Shown here piece by piece: positions 11,879 through 23,150 of a stretch of 64,000 bases of DNA; position 1 is the first letter of the stretch, and every line of letters starts with the position of its first letter. The notes under the pieces are model-generated. The model worked only from the letters and a program-made list of their open reading frames with translations. It was not told the DNA's origin and searched no databases. The position numbers and the translations under genes are program-made. Source of the stretch: Megaleporinus macrocephalus (lineage: Eukaryota > Chordata > Actinopteri > Characiformes > Anostomidae); NCBI GenBank assembly GCA_021613375.1, contig CM038716.1, positions 9,054,266-9,118,265 on the forward strand, read 5' to 3'.

Positions 11879-14800
11879 ATGTAAACAGTGTTGTATGTAA
11901 ACAGCAGTACAGTGAGTGTAAACAGTATTGTATGTAAACAGCAGTACAGTGAGTGTAAACAGTATTGTATGTAAACAGCAGTACAGTGAGTGTAAACAGC
12001 AGTACAGTGAGTGTAAACAGTATTGTATGTAAACAGCAGTACAGTGAATGTAAACAGTATTGTATGTAAACAGCAGTACAGTAAGTGTAAACAGTATTGT
12101 ATGTAAACAGCAGTACAGTGAGTGTAAACAGTATTGTATGTAAACAGCAGTACAGTGAATGTAAACAGTATTGTATGTAAACAGCAATACAGTGAGTGTA
12201 AACAGTATTGTATGTAAACAGCAGTACAGTGAATGTAAACAGTATTGTATGTAAACAGCAGTACAGTGAGTGTAAACAGTATTGTATGTAAACAGCAGTA
12301 CAGTGAATGTAAACAGTATTGTATGTAAACAGCAGTACAGTGAATGTAAACAGTATTGTATGTTAACAGCAGTACAGTGTATGTAAACAGTATTGTATGT
12401 AAACAGCAGTACAGTGAGTGTAAACAGTATTGTATGTAAACAGCAGTACAGTGAGTGTAAACAGCAGTACAGTGAGTGTAAACAGTATTGTATGTAAACA
12501 GCAGTACAGTGTATGTAAACAGTATTGTATGTAAACAGCAGTACAGTGAATGTAAACAGTATTGTATGTAAACAGCAGTAAAGTGAGTGTAAACAGCAGT
12601 ACAGTGAGTGTAAACAGTATTGTATGTAAACAGCAGTACAGTGAATGTAAACAGTATTGTATGTAAACAGCAGTACAGTGAGTATAAACAGTATTGTATG
12701 TAAACAGCAGTACAGTGAATGTAAACAGTATTGTATGTAAACAGCAGTACAGTGAGTGTAAACAGTATTGTATGTAAACAGCAGTACAGTGAGTGTGAAC
12801 AGTATTGTATGTAAACAGCAGTACAGTGTATGTAAACAGTATTGTATGTAAACAGCAGTACAGTGAGTGTAAACAGTATTGTATGTAAACAGCAGTACAG
12901 TGAGTGTAAACAGTATTGTATGTAAACAGCAGTACAGTGAATGTAAACAGTATTGTATGTAAACAGCAGTACAGTGAATGTAAACAGTATTGTATGTAAA
13001 CAGCAGTACAGTGAATGTAAACAGTATTATATGTAAACAGCAGTACAGTGAATGTAAACAGTATTGTATGTAAACAGCAGTACAGTGAGTGTAAACAGTA
13101 TTGTATGTAAACAGCAGTACAGTGAGTGTAAACAGTATTGTATGTAAACAGCAGTATAGTGAATGTAAACAGTATTGTATGTAAACAGCAGTACAGTGAA
13201 TGTAAACAGTATTATATGTAAACAGCAGTACAGTGAATGTAAACAGTATTGTATGTAAACAGCAGTACAGTGAGTGTAAACAGTATTATATGTAAACAGC
13301 AGTACAGTGTATGTAAACAGTATTGTATGTAAACAGCAGTACAGTGAGTGTAAACAGTATTGTATGTAAACAGCAGTACAGTGAATGTAAACAGTATTGT
13401 ATGTAAACAGCAGTACAGTGAGTGTAAACAGTATTGTATGTAAACAGCAGTACAGTGAATGTAAACAGTATTGTATATAAACAGCAGTACAGTGAGTGTA
13501 CAGTATTGTATGTAAACAGCAGTACAGTGAATGTAAACAGTATTATATGTAAACAGCAGTACAGTGAATGTAAACAGTATTGTATGTAAACAGCAGTACA
13601 GTGAATGTAAACAGTATTGTATGTAAACAGCAGTACAGTGAGTGTAAACAGTATTGTATGTAAACAGCAGTACAGTGAATGTAAACAGTGTTGTATGTAA
13701 ACAGCAGTACAGTGAGTGTAAACAGTGTTGTATGTAAACAGCAGTACAGTGAGTGTAAACAGTATTGTATGTAAACAGCAGTACAGTGAGTGTAAACAGT
13801 ATTGTATGTAAACAGCAGTACAGTGAATGTAAACAGTATTGTATGTAAACAGCAGTACAGTGAATGTAAACAGTATTGTATGTAAACAGCAGTACAGTGA
13901 GTGTAAACAGTATTGTATGTAAACAGCAGTACAGTGAATGTAAACAGTATTGTATGTAAACAGCAGTACAGTGAGTGTAAACAGTATTGTATGTAAACAG
14001 CAGTACAGTGAGTGTAAACAGTATTGTATGTAAACAGCAGTACAGTGAGTGTAAACAGTATTGTATGTAAACAGCAGTACAGTGAGTGTAAACAGTATTG
14101 TATGTAAACAGCAGTACAGTGAATGTAAACAGTATTGTATGTAAACAGCAGTACAGCGAGTGTAAACAGTATTGTATGTAAACAGCAGTACAGCGAGTGT
14201 AAACAGTATTGTATGTAAACAGCAGTACAGCGAGTGTAAACAGTATTGTATGTAAACAGCAGTACAGTGAGTGTAAACAGTATTGTATGTAAACAGCAGT
14301 ACAGTGAATGTAAACAGTATTGTATGTAAACAGCAGTACAGTGTATGTAAACAGTATTGTATGTAAACAGCAGTACAGCGAGTGTAAACAGTATTGTATG
14401 TAAACAGCAGTACAGCGAGTGTAAACAGTATTGTATGTAAACAGCAGTACAGTGAGTGTAAACAGTATTGTATGTAAACAGCAGTACAGTGAATGTAAAC
14501 AGTATTGTATGTAAACAGCAGTACAGTGTATGTAAACAGTATTGTATGTAAACAGCAGTACAGCGAGTGTAAACAGTATTGTATGTAAACAGCAGTACAG
14601 TGAGTGTAAACAGTATTGTATGTAAACGGCAGTACAGCGAGTGTAAACAGTATTGTATTAGAACAGCAGTACAGTGAGTGTAAACAGTATTGTATGTAAA
14701 CAGCAGTACAGTGAGTGTACAGTATTGTATGTAAACAGCAGTACAGTGAATGTAAACAGTATTGTATGTAAACGGCAGTACAGTGAGTGTAAACAGTATT

Positions 14801-14977
14801 GAATGTAAACAGCAGTACAGTGAGTGTAAACAGTATTGTATGTAAACAGCAGTACAGTGAGTGTAAACAGTATTGAATGTAAACAGCAGTACAGTGAGTG
14901 TAAACAGTATTGAATGTAAACAGCAGTACAGTGAGTGTAAACAGTATTGTATGTAAACAGCAGTACAGTGAGTGTAA
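11879..14977. repeat. 37-bp minisatellite, about 84 units
   Basis: The unit is 37 bp (for example gtaaac at 11881 and 11918) and made of two related halves, tgtaaacagtattgta and tgtaaacagcagtacagtgag-like text. Variants are gtgag/gtgaat/gtgta/gcgag and attgta/attata/gttgta. Some units are halved (for example near 11990-12010 and 12590). Each full unit carries two copies of TGTAAACA, the forkhead-type core. No coding role. Confidence 0.97.
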
Positions 14978-15010
14978 GGTTTAGTTAAAATCAGACCAGT
15001 TAAAACCAGT

Positions 15011-15324
15011 TCAGATAGGAGAGGTTGGAGAGGTAGTGTAAGAGATGTTCACAAGTCTGATGTCCTGTGAGTAGAAAGTGTTTGTCAGTCTTGTGGTCCT
15101 GGACTTCACACTCCTGTAACGTCTGCCTGAAGGTAAAAGTGTGAAGAGTGTGTGCTGGGGGTGTGTACTGTCCCTGATTATGTTGTGGGCCCTCCTGGTG
15201 ACCCTGGTGTGGTAGATGTTCTGCAGTGAGGGGAAGGCTGGGGAGCCTTTCTGTCCTGAGCAGTAGAGTTTCCGAACCAGACGATGATGGAGCTGGTAAG
15301 AACACTCTCAATCACACTCCTGTA
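15011..15324 (-). pseudogene. Non-LTR retrotransposon reverse-transcriptase C-terminus, frameshifted
   Basis: The minus strand reads IESVLTSSIIVWFGNSTAQD (about 15312-15253) and then shifts frame. The next frame reads SLQNIYHTR..RRAHNIIRDS, TLFTLLPSGRRYRS and SRTTRLTNTFYSQDIRLVNI, and stops at 15011-15013. The 'LLPSGRRYRS' and 'RTxRLxNSFxxQ' blocks are typical of the extreme C-terminus of fish LINE ORF2-type proteins, downstream of the polymerase palm and thumb. The family normally has a stretch of about 15 residues between DRK and LPSLQ, which is missing here, so there is a deletion as well as the frameshift. The endonuclease and catalytic polymerase parts are absent. The fragment cannot be active. 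Confidence 0.8.
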
Positions 15325-15371
15325 GAAGGTGTTACAGGAGTATGATTAAGAGTGTTCTTACCAGCTCCATC
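15286..15371. repeat. 86-bp near-perfect inverted repeat (hairpin)
   Basis: Arms 15286-15324 and 15333-15371 (39 bp each) are reverse complements at 37 of 39 positions, separated by the 8-bp loop gaaggtgt. The right arm is an inverted copy of the 5'-most part of the LINE fragment and ends the element. Confidence 0.95.
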
Positions 15372-16516
15372 GTGTGTAACTGTGTATAATCGCAGATCTG
15401 AACTATTTAACTTTTTTTATTATTTGTAATCTTGTTCCCTCTTTTTATCCTAATTTCTTACTAATTAAATCTTAACTTTTATCTATTTTTAGTATTAGTA
15501 TTATTTCTATTTTTTATATATATATATTTTTTTTCGTTTTAAGGATATTAGCTACTTTCTTCTCAGTTTTAATTTATAAGGATTCAATTTTCAATGTACT
15601 TCCGAGCTAAAAAAAAAAAAAAAAAAAAGTTGATTGATTGATTGAAATTAGCACGGCTCTCTTATATAAACCACGTCACCGTACGAGGGTTCTGATCTGG
15701 CGAAGGGTGAATACACATCAGCTCGCTTTCAAGCTTATCTACAACCACATCCTCTTAGCAAACATCACACCAAGTAAACTGTCTTCAGACTCATCGCCGA
15801 GCTGCCGGAGACACAGCCAAAGTCAACGCCGGGACTGAACATTTTTAGAAGTTGGCACTGACACCTTTTCAGTCCCACGTAAGCCGTAAATACACACACA
15901 CTTCACCATGTATTACTGTACTTGTGGGGACTTTGCATGATTTCAAATACATACAGTCCAAATAGTTACACAAACCAAATACACATTCACTTAATTATTA
16001 ATTATCGTAATTATAACAGAAATCCGAGTTTCTTGAATGACTATTTTGAACTACTTTCAAATAATAAAACTGAAATCAGGTAAATTGAGGAATTCATGGA
16101 AATGAATGAGGAAATTAATTTATTACAAAGATATAGAAAATTTTGTTGCTGTCCAACGAGCAACATGTGTCTCTATTTTTGTCCACTTTCATTTTTCTGC
16201 ATTATTTGAACACGACAGTTACTGTTTACACTGTTGGGAAATTTCATGATGAATGAACCAATAGAAATGCTCCTAAATAGCTTTGAAAATGTTCTGGTTC
16301 CATAGACTTACATTGAAAGTAAAGACAGTTTTGTTCTCCCCTGTGAAGTTGCCATTTTGGGGACAATGTAATCTCAGTCGGGTCCCGTTTGACCAGGTTG
16401 TGTATCAAAGGGTTAAAATATGGGTTTGCTTCCATCAACGTATGTAACGAGGGCAGACCGCAGACGGGCGGCATGAAACATCTGGCTCCCTTGTTTGCTT
16501 TTATCTTTAGGGCCTG
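15372..16516. other. Mostly unique AT-rich non-coding sequence
   Basis: Poly-A at 15609-15628 is followed by (TTGA)n to 15644, possibly a retroposon tail whose body I cannot identify. The segment at 16280-16400 (ttctggttccatagac, tgaagttgccattttgggg) resembles fish dispersed repeat text. No gene seen. Confidence 0.45.
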
Positions 16517-19500
16517 TATACAGGACACTGTGAGACAAAATAGTCCCCAAAGAAAATAATTATATATTATTATATATTATATATTAGTATTATTACCAGA
16601 TTTGAACATCATCAACACTCATATAAACACTCAGAAGACATGTGTAGCTTCACTGGTGAATTTGATAGTAAATACATGTGTATATTTGTGTTGTAGACCT
16701 AGAGACCCCCTGGTTCCCATCACCACCGCTGTAAACACCATCACCACTATAAACACCATCACCACCGCTGTAAACACCATCACCACCACTGTAAACACCA
16801 TCACCACCACTGTAAACACCATTACCACCACTGTAAGCAACATCATCACCACTGTAAACACCATCACCACCACTGTAAACACCATCACCACCACTGTAAA
16901 CACCTCACCACCACGGTAAACACCATCACCTCCACTGTAAACACCATCACCACCACTATAAACACCATCACCTCCCCTGTAAACACCATCACCACCACTG
17001 TAAACACCATCACCACCACTGTAAGCAACATCATCACCACTGTAAACACCATCACCACCACTGTAAACACCACCACCACCACTGTAAACACCATCGCCAC
17101 CACTGTAAACACCACCACCACCACTGTAAACACCATCACCACCACTGTAAACATCACCACTGTAAACACTATTACCATCACTGTAAACATCACCACCACT
17201 GTACATACCATCACCACCACTGTAAACACCATCACCACCACTGTAAACATCACCACCACTGTAAACACCATCACCACCACTGTAAACATCACCACAACTG
17301 TAAACATCAGCACCACTATAAACACCATCACCACCACTGTACTCATCACCACCACTGTAAACACCATCACCACCACTGTAAACACCATCACCACCACTGT
17401 AAACACCATAACCGCCACTGTAAACACCATCACCACTGTAAACACCATCACCACCACTTCAAACATCAGCACCACTGTAAACACCATCACCATCACCACC
17501 ACTGTAAACACCATCACCACCACTGTAAACATCACCACTGTAAACACCATTACCACCACTGTAAACATTACCATCACTGTAAACATCACCACCACTGTAC
17601 ATACCATCACCACTACTGTAAACACCATCACCACCACTGTAAACATCACCACCACTGTAAACACCATCACCACCACTGTAAACATCACCACAACTGTAAA
17701 CATCAGCACCACTATAAACACCATCACCACCACTGTACTCATCACCACCACTGTAAACACCATAACCGCCACTGTAAACACCATCACCACTGTAAACACC
17801 ATCACCACCACTTCAAACATCAGCACCACTGTAAACACCATTACCACTGCTGTAAACATCAGCACCACTGTAAACACCCTCACCAACATTGTAAAAACCA
17901 TCACCACCACTTCAAACATCAGCACCACTGTAAACACCATTACCACTGCTGTAAACATCAGCACCACTGTAAACACCATCACCACCACTGTAAACATCAC
18001 CACAACTGTAAACATCAGCACCACTATAAACACCATCACCACCACTGTACTCATCACCACCACTGTAAACACCATAACCGCCACTGTAAACACCATCACC
18101 ACTGTAAACACCATCACCACCACTGTAAACACCATCACCACCACTGTAAACACCATAACCGCCACTGTAAACACCATCACCACTGTAAACACCATCACCA
18201 CCACTTCAAACATCAGCACCACTGTAAACACCATCACCATCACCACCACTGTAAACACCATCACCACCACTGTAAACATCACCACTGTAAACACCATTAC
18301 CACCACTGTAAACATTACCATCACTGTAAACATCACCACCACTGTACATACCATCACCACTACTGTAAACACCATCACCACCACTGTAAACATCACCACC
18401 ACTGTAAACACCATCACCACCACTGTAAACATCACCACAACTGTAAACATCAGCACCACTATAAACACCATCACCACCACTGTACTCATCACCACCACTG
18501 TAAACACCATAACCGCCACTGTAAACACCATCACCACTGTAAACACCATCACCACCACTTCAAACATCAGCACCACTGTAAACACCATTACCACTGCTGT
18601 AAACATCAGCACCACTGTAAACACCCTCACCAACATTGTAAAAACCATCACCACCACTTCAAACATCAGCACCACTGTAAACACCATTACCACTGCTGTA
18701 AACATCAGCACCACTGTAAACACCCTCACCAACATTGTAAAAACCATCACCACCACTTCAAACATCAGCACCACTGTAAACACCATCACCACCACTGTAA
18801 ACATCAGCACCACTGTAAATAACATCAGCACCACCACTGTAAACACCATCACCACCACTGTAAACACCATCACCACCACTGTAAACATCAGCACCACTGT
18901 AAATAACATCAGCACCACTGTAAATAACATCAGCACCACTGTAAACACCCTCACCAACATTGTAAAAACCATCACCACCACTGTAAACATCACCACTACT
19001 GTAAACATCAGTACCACTATAAACACCATCAGCACCACTATACACACCATCACCACAGTAAACAACATCACCACTGTAAACATCCACAACACTGTAAACA
19101 CCATCACCACCACTGTAAACATCATCACTACCACTGTAAACAACATCACCACCACTGTAAGCAATATCATCACCACTATAAACACCATCACCACCACTAT
19201 AAACACCATCACCTCCACTGTAAACACCATCTCCTCCACTGTAAACACCATCACCACCACTGTAAACATTATCACCACCACTGTAAACATCATCACTACC
19301 ACTGTAAACATCATCACTACCACTGTAAACATCACCACCACTGTAAACACCATCACCACCACTGTAAACACCATCACCACCACTGTAAACACCATCACCA
19401 CCACTATAAACATCACCACCACTGTAAACACCATCACCACCACTGTAAACACCATCACCACTGTACATGTCAGCACCACTGTGAATTAAGGGTTCTTTAG

Positions 19501-19530
19501 AAAAGACAGTGGTTCTGTTTATAGCCTTGA
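16517..19530 (+). mobile_element. Dispersed family copy A, expanded by a 21-bp array
   Basis: The left flank (16517-16719) aligns by eye with 20555-20736. Shared blocks are atagtccccaaagaaaa, agacatgtgtagcttcactgg versus agacacgtgtagcttcactgg, tttgatagtaaatac, and gtgtatatttgtgttgtagac. The right flank shares ctttagaaaag and aatggttctgttta-like text with 21890-21915. So two element copies each contain a 21-bp array. Confidence 0.75.
16720..19483. repeat. 21-bp minisatellite array A, about 130 units
   Basis: The unit is 21 bp, with accatcaccaccactg and gtaaacacc. Six-base deletions give 15- and 18-bp variants. Variant blocks such as cacttcaaacatcagcacc, taccactgctgtaaac and accctcaccaacattg are reused. 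A block running from 17457 recurs from 18204 (offset 747); tacataccatcacca occurs at 17203, 17599 and 18346 (offsets 396 and 747). Because 21 is divisible by 3 there is an artefactual minus-strand frame of more than 800 codons (a MVFTVVV-type heptapeptide). Confidence 0.96.
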
Positions 19531-20379
19531 GGTTTATATGGACCTATTTACATGCTAACATGGTTCTACTGCATGGTGTGATGATGTTCTATATGCTTCC
19601 ATATAGCACAGAAAAGGGTTCTGCTATAGTTCTGAAGCTTGTAATAATAGAAGAACCCTTTTTTGGTACTATATACAGAACCATATACAACACCATCAGT
19701 CTGAGGAACCATTCAAGCATGTAAAGCTTCAGTTTCATACTTTCCTGGATCTGAAAAAGGAGCTCCCTGACCAACTTCTCTACACTTCACAGGGATTTGC
19801 TTGACCACACACACAGGATTCCCTGGATCACGAGTCCTGGACTGAACTCAACCCAAAGCAAATTATTGAAACAACCCCCACCACACAAACTGGGCGAGGG
19901 AGGGAAGGAGGAACGAGGAGGCCGCCGGGCATGCTCAGTCTAAAGCGTCTGACTCGCCCCCGTCCGGTGACTCACCGCTCCTCCGTCGCTCACCCCGGCC
20001 TCCCCATCACCCCTTCTCTGCCTGCCAGTAAAACACTCCTTATAGTAGGCTGATGAATCATCACAGCATAATAGATGGAGCCTCGCAGTTCAGGGCAGTG
20101 AGTGGCCTAACAAGGCCGATAAGCCTCGGGGAAGCTTTCAGAGGCCCACTTGAAAGCCACGGCCCACCCAAATGTGCTGACTGACCCATATAAATCAGTT
20201 TAAAACCGCCTTATGTCAGGAGGTCTTCAAAGAAATATGAATAATGATGGTGGCGCAGCCAGCATGAGTGCCTTTGTGTTACATTAAGCCTTGTCGCCCC
20301 CTAGTGTTCTGTTAGCAGAGATGCATTTCTGGGAAGACAAGACTGCAGTGGGCGTTCAGAGGGGTTTGGTCTGGTTTTA
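19484..20379. other. Unique sequence, includes a short GC/CpG-rich block
   Basis: 19500-19730 contains ggttct/agaacc palindrome-rich text of a fish repeat type. 19890-20010 is locally CpG-rich (gccgccgggcatgc, cgcccccgtccgg). It is followed by non-repetitive text to about 20300, including tgatgaatcatcac (20050-20063) and ggccgataagcc. I cannot assign an exon. This is one of the few places where a conserved non-coding element might sit. Confidence 0.4.
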
Positions 20380-21930
20380 GAGAAAGTCAGAACTCTTCAC
20401 AGTGGTGGTGAATGGAACCAGACGTCCTCCTCTAAAAGCTCCTCACAGAAAGTGATTACAGTAGATGTTATAAACACACTGTCTGATTCTGAGACGCTGT
20501 TTATGATAGTTTAGAGAAGATCTCAGTCTTAAACTCCATTCATGGTGGAGGGATACATGCAGGACGCTGTGAGGTTCAAATAGTCCCCAAAGAAAACCTA
20601 GTATTTTCAGATCTTCCACATTTTACCATCAACATCCAGATAAACTTAGAAGACACGTGTAGCTTCACTGGTGGGTTTGATAGTAAATACAGTGTGTATA
20701 TTTGTGTTGTAGACATGGTGACCCTTGGTTCCTATCACCATTACTGTAAACACCATCACCGCCACCATAAACACCATCACCACCACTGTAAACACCATCA
20801 CTGTAAACACCATCACCACTACTGTGAACATCACCACCGTTGTAAACAACATCACCACCACTGTGAACATCATCACCACCACTGTAAACACCATCACCAC
20901 CACTATAAACACCATCACCACCACTGTAAACAACATCACCACCACTGTAAACACCATCACCACCACTATAAACATCATCACCACCACTATAAACATCATC
21001 ACCACCACCACAAACACCATCACCACCACTATAAACACCATCACCACCACTATAAACACCATCACCACCACTGTAAACACCATCACCACCACTGTAAACA
21101 ACTTCAACACCACTGTAAACACCATCACCACCACTATAAACATCATCACCACCACTGTAAACACCATCACCACCACTGTAAACAACATCAACACCACTGT
21201 AAACACCATCACCACCACTGTGAACATCACCACCGTTGTAAACAACATCACCACTGTAAACACCATCACCACCACCATAAACACCATCACCACCACTACA
21301 AACACCATCACCACCACCATAAACACCATCACCACCACCATAAACACCATCACCACCACTGTGAACATCACCACCGTTCTAAACAACATCACCACTGTAA
21401 ACACCATCACCACTACTATAAACACCATCACCACCACTGTAAACACCATCACCACCACCATAAACACCATCACCACCACTGTGAACATCACCACCGTTGT
21501 AAACAACATCACCACTGTAAACATCATCACCACCACCATAAACACCATCACCACCACTATAAACACCATCACCACCACCATAAACACCATCACCACCACT
21601 GTAAACACCATCACCACCACTATAAACACCATCACCACCACTATAAACACCATCACCACCACCATAAACACCATCACCACCACTGTGAACATCACCACCG
21701 TTCTAAACAACATCACCACTGTAAACACCATCACCACCACTATAAACACCATCACCACCACTGTAAACACCATCACCACCACCATAAACACCATCACCAC
21801 CACTGTAAACACCATCACCACCACTATAAACACCATCACCACCACTGTAAACACCATCACCACCACTGTAAACAACATCTGAGTCTGGTCTTTAGAAAAG
21901 GCAATGGTTCTGTTTATGCAATGGTACCTT
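20380..21930 (+). mobile_element. Dispersed family copy B, expanded by a 21-bp array
   Basis: It begins with the shared body (cacagtggtggtgaatggaa, ctcctcacagaaagtgatt, catggtggagggatacatg). This is also present at 26220-26400, where it is followed by only a single array-like unit. The array occupies 20737-21880, and the right flank matches that of copy A. Confidence 0.75.
20737..21882. repeat. 21-bp minisatellite array B, about 54 units
   Basis: Same unit type as array A but with different variants: cataaacacc, tataaacacc, gtgaacatcaccaccg, ccgttgtaaac and ccgttctaaac. The ccgttct variant recurs at 21374 and 21698 (offset 324), within a copied block. Depending on frame the plus strand reads His-rich or Thr/Ile-rich; neither is likely to be a protein. 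Confidence 0.95.
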
Positions 21931-21972
21931 GTTTTTGTTCATTAATAAATAAATAGGAATTAAATAAGTACA

Positions 21973-22559
21973 TACTCTACACTGCCAAAAGTATTCGCTC
22001 GTCTGTCTTCACACACATATGAACTTGAGTGACGTCCCATTCTTAATCCATAGGGTTTAATATGATGTCGGCCCAACCTTTGCAGCTACAACAGCTTCAG
22101 CTCTTCTGGGAAGTCTCTCCACACGATTTAGGAGAGTGTTTATGGGAATGTTTGAGCGTTCTTCCAGAAGACCATCTGTGAGAACAGACACTGATGTTGG
22201 ACGAGTAGGTCTGGCTCTCAGTCTCCACTCTAATTCATCCCAAAGGTGTTCTATCAGGTTGAGGTCAGGATTCTGTGCAGGCCAATCAAGTTCTTCCACA
22301 CCAAACTCGCTCCTCCATGTCTTTATGGAGCTGCTTTGTGCTCTGGTGGGCAGCCATGTCGGAATAGGAACTGGCGTCCTATCACGGTACCACGCTGGAG
22401 TTCACTGAGCTCCTGAGACCCATTCTTTCACTAATGTGTGTAGAAGCAGTCTGAATGTCTAGCTGCTTGGTTTTATACACCCGTGTTCTTGGAAGTGATT
22501 GGAACTCCTGAATTCAATGATTTGGATGGGTGAGTAAACACTTTTGGCAATGTAGTGTA
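21973..22559 (-). mobile_element. Internally deleted Tc1/mariner element
   Basis: The terminal inverted repeats begin TACTCTACACTGCCAAAAG (21973-21991) and end CTTTTGGCAATGTAGTGTA (22541-22559), with TA at both outer ends as expected for Tc1/mariner. The element retains the transposase C-terminus and both terminal regions. A large internal deletion lies near 22360-22375, where text from the middle of the transposase jumps to the distal end (ctatcacggtaccacgctgg). Full-length relatives are about 1.3-1.6 kb; this copy is 587 bp. Confidence 0.9.
22057..22299 (-). pseudogene. Tc1 transposase C-terminal fragment (DDE domain end)
   Basis: On the minus strand, about 80 codons encode the end of a Tc1-type DDE transposase. 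The motif NPDLNLIEHLWDELEWRL includes the third catalytic acid (Glu of IEHLW, codon 22249-22251) of the DD34E triad. The chain ends at the family's usual C-terminus, GPTSY, with a natural stop. The two catalytic aspartates and the paired-type N-terminal DNA-binding domain are missing because of the internal deletion, so no activity is possible. The frame is still open across this part, suggesting a fairly recent insertion. Confidence 0.88.
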
Positions 22560-22584
22560 TGTATATATATATATATATATACAT

Positions 22585-22647
<63 letters not shown>

Positions 22648-22662
22648 TACATATATATATAA
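22560..22662. repeat. (TA)n microsatellite
   Basis: TA runs with two interspersed ttacat segments (22581-22590, 22644-22651), directly against the Tc1 right end. Confidence 0.95.
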
Positions 22663-23150
22663 TGATTACTGGTGTATTTCATATAACCAAAATAGCAAAT
22701 CATCATTGTCGTGTATTAGTATCTACACTACTTGCTTCTGGGAATGTTAAAGGGTTAATTTGCTAACATTTAAAATTAAGAAGCATTTATTTTAGAAGAT
22801 ACTCCAAAGAGTAAAGTGCATATTTTGGCTATTACGTTGATAAATACATTTATTTTTGTATGGTACATTTCTATGTGTAATATTTTTCCATATATTTTTA
22901 AATATATTGGTCAATATGGCAACATAGAGCCGGATGATAAGACAATATATACTGTTCTAGTGATAAATTATGTTATAATAAAATATGCTGTTCTAAACAT
23001 ATGGTATATATAAAAGAGAACAATTGTGCTATATGTTATTGTATGTATGTAGTTCGAATATATACAAACTCATGTCCATATATATATATTTTTCCAAGTG
23101 GATTGTTCTCACTAAAGAACCTTATAGAACCATCTTAAACTGTTTCACAA
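22663..23150. other. AT-rich unique sequence
   Basis: No gene or repeat family recognised. Confidence 0.45.

Larger units (their letters stand above)
11561..15371 (-). mobile_element. 5'-truncated LINE (L2/CR1-like) with a minisatellite in its 3' UTR
   Basis: Read on the minus strand, the element starts with a reverse-transcriptase C-terminus (15011-15324). It continues through a 3' UTR and ends at a tail of three ATTCAAG heptamers (11561-11581), just after a segment resembling the cattgtac...aataaaactcttg 3' ends of fish non-LTR retrotransposons. The 3' UTR has been inflated by a 3.1-kb 37-bp array (11879-14977). The clade (L2, CR1 or Rex1-like) is inferred only from the C-terminal motif and the short heptamer tail. 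The 5' end carries an inverted duplication (15286-15371). Confidence 0.72.

Noticed and set aside
16244..16528. 94-codon minus-strand frame
   Set aside because: Lies in repeat-like non-coding text and matches no protein family I recognise.
16885..19479. Open minus-strand frame of more than 800 codons over the 21-bp array
   Set aside because: A heptapeptide repeat dictated by a 21-bp unit free of stops in that frame; no start context, no unique sequence, and several frames are open at once.
20646..21956. His-rich and Thr/Ile-rich plus-strand frames and a Val-rich minus-strand frame
   Set aside because: All three are translations of the same 21-bp array; multiple open frames are expected from a unit divisible by 3.
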